A stretch of 7,253 nt of DNA, taken from contig JACDEK010000034.1 of the NCBI GenBank assembly GCA_013816445.1, positions 1-7,253 on the forward strand, written 5' to 3'. Both the position numbers and the translations under genes were made by a program. Below are positions 4,996 through 7,253 of the stretch, piece after piece; position 1 is the stretch's first letter, and every line of letters starts with the position of its first letter. Source of the DNA: Candidatus Saccharimonadota bacterium (GTDB lineage: Bacteria > Patescibacteriota > Saccharimonadia > CAILAD01 > BJGX01). A model generated the notes under the pieces. It did no database searches. It was not told where the DNA came from and worked only from the letters and a program-made list of their open reading frames with translations.

Positions 4996-6849
4996 ATGCA
5001 AACCAAGAAATTATTAAAGAAATACGATGTGATTGTGGTTGGTGCCGGGCATGCTGGCTGTGAAGCGGCAATTACATCGGCGCGCATAGGTGCTACAACC
5101 TTACTTATAACTGCCAATTTGCAAAAAGTGGCGGCTTTGCCTTGCAATCCCTCTGTGGGTGGCCCAGGTAAGGGGCATTTGGTGCGCGAAATAGATGCCT
5201 TGGGCGGCGTAATGGCTAAAGTAGTAGATGCTAGCGCTATTCAGCTCAAAGAGCTCAATACCAGCAAGGGCCCAGCTGTACGTGCCTACCGTGCTCAGCT
5301 TGATAGAGATCAATACAATAAAGAAATGATTAAGCAACTTAAGGCTACACCTAATCTTGATTTTCTTGAAGATGAGGTGATTGGAGTTGAGGCAAAAAAA
5401 AGTTCAACTGATTCTGTTACCACTAAAAATCACAGTACTATTAGTACATCTACAGTTATAATTTGCTCTGGCACGTTCTTAAATGGTGAAATTGTAGTAG
5501 GGCCAAAAGTCATAAAAAAAGGTGGCAGAATAGACGAAAAAGCTAGCCATGGCCTTTCTGAGTCGCTCACCAAACTCGGCTTACAGCGTGGTCGGCTCAA
5601 AACTGGTACACCGCCGCGTATTAAACGCAGTAGCATTGACTATACACGGCTTGAGGTAGCACCGGGTACAGCTGGCAAAATTAGCTTTACTCACCCAGAT
5701 CATGAGGTAGTAGAGCTAAAAGATCAAGAGTTGTGTTGGCTAACATATACAAATGAAAAAACTCATCAGATGATCTTAGATAATTACGCGTCTTCAGGCA
5801 ATATTTCTGGGCTAATTACCGAGACCGGGCCACGCAGTTGCCCTAGTCTAGACCTAAAAGTCAAAAACTTTCCCGAAAAAACTCGCCATCCAATTTTTAT
5901 TGAACCGGTGGGGCGAGAGGGCAGTGTAGATGGCGAAAGAATGTATTTACAGGGCTGTAGTACGGCTTTTTCACCCGAGTGGCAAGTGAAGATCATTCAT
6001 ACTATTATGGGGCTCGAAAAGGCAGAGTTCTTAGAGTATGGCTACGCAGTACGCTATGATTATTTTTTACCCCATCAGCTTAAAACAACTCTAGAAACGA
6101 AGATAGTGAAAGGTTTATTTTTGGCTGGTCAAATGAATGGTACAACTGGCTATGAAGAAGCCGCCGCACAGGGCTTGATTGCTGGCATTAATGCTGCTCA
6201 TAGAGCACTTGTAAGGCCTGAGTTTGTATTAGACCGGTCTGAGGCGTACATTGGCGTACTGATAGAAGATTTAGTTACTAAAACCCATATAGAACCGTAC
6301 AGAATGTTTACCAGTAGAGCTGAATATAGATTATTATTGCGCAATGATAACGCTGATACTCGGCTCACAAAAAAAGGCTTTGAGCTTGGGTTGCAATCTA
6401 AAACTGCCTTGAGTAGGGTTGAGAAAAAACAACAGGCCATAGTAGGGGGGCTCAAGCTACTCAAAACAACAAAAGTAAAGCTAGAAGGCTCTACAATTAG
6501 TGCTTATGAGTGGCTCAAACGTCCAGAAAACTCACGTGATGGTTTGCAGGAGGCTTGTGGCATTGTTCTTGATAATGATTATGCATATAATATTGAAATA
6601 CTCACCAAATACTCGGGGTATTTTGAGCGACAAGCTAGAGATGCCCGAAAACTCAAAGATAAGCAACATCATAAGCTACCAATTAGCCTAGATTACCAGA
6701 ATATATCTGGCCTACGTAATGAGGCAAAGAAACGCCTTGGTGAGATTAAGCCAGAGTCACTTGCTCAGGCATCATTAGTGCAGGGAGTGACACCCGCTGA
6801 TTTGAGCCTGATAATGGTGTATGCGCATGCTTTGCAGAATGCGCGCTAA
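4996..6849 (+). CDS. mnmG: tRNA uridine-5-carboxymethylaminomethyl modification enzyme MnmG (GidA)
   Basis: This 617-residue FAD enzyme partners with the GTPase MnmE to install the (carboxymethyl)aminomethyl group on wobble U34 of certain tRNAs in the cytoplasm, using methylene-tetrahydrofolate. The Rossmann FAD motif G-A-G-H-A-G is at 16-21. Next comes P-C-N-P-S-V-G-G-P-G-K-G-H at 49-61, whose Cys50 matches the N-terminal conserved cysteine. K-G-P-A-V-R-A-Y-R-A-Q-L-D-R is at 91-104, and G-P-R-S-C-P-S at 278-284 contains the second conserved Cys (282). N-G-T-T-G-Y-E-E-A-A-A-Q-G-L is at 381-394, and E-P-Y-R-M-F-T-S-R-A-E-Y-R-L-L-L-R at 433-449. The C-terminal MnmE-binding helical domain ends with G-V-T-P-A-D. 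The length is typical of full-length MnmG. The start is supported by the promoter immediately upstream. MnmE is not in this window. An A8 run at 5394-5401 leaves the frame intact. Confidence 0.98.
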   Translation: MQTKKLLKKYDVIVVGAGHAGCEAAITSARIGATTLLITANLQKVAALPCNPSVGGPGKGHLVREIDALGGVMAKVVDASAIQLKELNTSKGPAVRAYRAQLDRDQYNKEMIKQLKATPNLDFLEDEVIGVEAKKSSTDSVTTKNHSTISTSTVIICSGTFLNGEIVVGPKVIKKGGRIDEKASHGLSESLTKLGLQRGRLKTGTPPRIKRSSIDYTRLEVAPGTAGKISFTHPDHEVVELKDQELCWLTYTNEKTHQMILDNYASSGNISGLITETGPRSCPSLDLKVKNFPEKTRHPIFIEPVGREGSVDGERMYLQGCSTAFSPEWQVKIIHTIMGLEKAEFLEYGYAVRYDYFLPHQLKTTLETKIVKGLFLAGQMNGTTGYEEAAAQGLIAGINAAHRALVRPEFVLDRSEAYIGVLIEDLVTKTHIEPYRMFTSRAEYRLLLRNDNADTRLTKKGFELGLQSKTALSRVEKKQQAIVGGLKLLKTTKVKLEGSTISAYEWLKRPENSRDGLQEACGIVLDNDYAYNIEILTKYSGYFERQARDARKLKDKQHHKLPISLDYQNISGLRNEAKKRLGEIKPESLAQASLVQGVTPADLSLIMVYAHALQNAR

Positions 6850-6861
6850 ACCTGATACACT
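6832..6861 (+). promoter_or_regulatory. Possible promoter of the DedA-family gene
   Basis: TTGCAG (6832-6837, inside the end of mnmG) and an extended -10 TGATACACT (TGn at 6853-6855, hexamer at 6856-6861) are 18 nt apart. Transcription would start near 6868, giving a leader of about 35 nt that contains the ribosome binding site. The hexamer matches 4 of 6. Read-through from mnmG is an equally reasonable source of transcript, since no terminator is seen in the 53-nt gap. Confidence 0.35.
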
Positions 6862-6890
6862 AGTAGTACTTATTTACTAAATTACTTGAT

Positions 6891-6895
6891 AAGGA
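6891..6895 (+). promoter_or_regulatory. Ribosome binding site that fixes the DedA TTG start
   Basis: AAGGA lies 7 nt before the TTG at 6903. An in-frame TAG at 6864-6866 and the lack of any in-frame ATG, GTG or other TTG between it and 6903 make this the only credible start. Confidence 0.75.
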
Positions 6896-6902
6896 AAATT
6901 AC

Positions 6903-7253
6903 TTGGGATTAACCGCATGGCTTTTAGATTTCGCTCTCAATCTTATTGATAAGATTGGGTATTTTGGGGTTATTTTTATATTAGTAATCGATAATGCCGG
7001 CGTACCAATCCCCTCAGAAGCTACTCTTGCGCTGGCCGGAAGCTTGGCTCGGACAGGGCGATTTAATATTATTTTACTGATTATTATTGGTGCATGTGCA
7101 CAAACTCTTGGCACGTACATTGCATACTTAATAGGTCAATATGGTGGTGGGCCACTGGTGAAAAAATATGGTAAATATGTACTTATTAGCACTCATGACT
7201 ATGAAAAAGCTGAAGCTTGGTTTGAAAAAAGAGGTGAGAAGGCGATATTACTA
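6903..7253 (+). CDS. DedA-family (SNARE-associated/VTT domain) membrane protein, N-terminal part
   Basis: An open frame from TTG at 6903 continues through the window end, giving 117 residues of a family that is usually about 200. DedA proteins are polytopic inner-membrane proteins linked to membrane potential and lipid-carrier homeostasis; some members flip undecaprenyl phosphate or phosphatidylethanolamine. The diagnostic segment D-N-A-G-V-P-I-P-S-E at 30-39 follows a first hydrophobic helix (about 18-29). Its Glu39 is the conserved acidic residue of the re-entrant loop. An A-G-S-L-A-R-T-G-R-F stretch follows, then a second strongly hydrophobic segment (55-78). Next come G-G-G-P-L-V-K-K-Y-G-K-Y and the F-E-K-R-G-E-K-A-I segment that normally precedes the conserved Arg-containing motif, which lies beyond the window. 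None of the 117 residues is an internal Met, so there is no in-frame ATG alternative. The substrate cannot be told from this part. Confidence 0.88.
   Translation, partial: MGLTAWLLDFALNLIDKIGYFGVIFILVIDNAGVPIPSEATLALAGSLARTGRFNIILLIIIGACAQTLGTYIAYLIGQYGGGPLVKKYGKYVLISTHDYEKAEAWFEKRGEKAILL

Noticed and set aside
5394..5401. A8 run in mnmG as a programmed frameshift site
   Set aside because: The zero frame continues through all downstream MnmG motifs to a normal C-terminus, so no shift is needed; it lies in a variable loop.
6864..6879. TAGTA/TACTA hairpin after mnmG as a terminator
   Set aside because: Only 5 A/T-rich base pairs and no T-run; too weak to support.

Overview
This window looks like chromosomal DNA from a low-GC bacterium with a type IV pilus, most likely a Patescibacteria/CPR member and perhaps Saccharibacteria-like. 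The lineage call is inference. It rests on the style of the small pseudopilins (a G|DT-L-I-E-V leader junction and a G|ATSLL PilX-type leader), very compact spacing, and apparent leaderless promoters. The standard genetic code fits: mnmG has no in-frame TGA, and one gene ends in TGA. That argues against the CPR groups that read TGA as glycine. There is no phage, insertion sequence, CRISPR array, tRNA or rRNA.

Left part (1-3999, all + strand) is a type IV pilus or pseudopilus block. It opens with the last codons of a probable pilin-like gene (to 59) and a strong intrinsic terminator (77-105). The prepilin peptidase/methylase gene pilD follows (144-923). Then come four genes whose order and N-termini match the minor-pseudopilin set GspH-I-J-K / FimT-PilV-PilW-PilX: 961-1689, 1689-2285, 2282-2911 and 2935-3999. 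The first three overlap by 1 and 4 nt. The fourth sits 23 nt further on behind its own extended -10 element. PilD would cleave the leaders of these proteins, which would then prime or cap the fibre. The ectodomains carry even numbers of cysteines (6, 4, 4, 6), suggesting disulfide-stabilised extracytoplasmic domains.

Right part (4000-7253) holds housekeeping genes. A Xer-type tyrosine recombinase lies on the - strand (4000-4896), its stop codon directly abutting the last pilin gene. Divergent from it is mnmG (4996-6849), the FAD-dependent tRNA wobble-uridine modification enzyme. After 53 nt comes the N-terminal half of a DedA-family membrane protein, which starts at TTG behind a Shine-Dalgarno and runs off the window end.

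The most notable regulatory pattern is that four genes (pilD, the GspH-like gene, the PilX/GspK-like gene and mnmG) have a good -10 hexamer ending only 6-9 nt before their ATG and no Shine-Dalgarno. Their mRNAs should therefore be leaderless or nearly so. In contrast, the GspI-like gene and dedA have recognisable ribosome binding sites. I saw no clear sign of a wholly new system. The promising parts are the compact disulfide-rich minor-pilin cassette and the leaderless promoter architecture.
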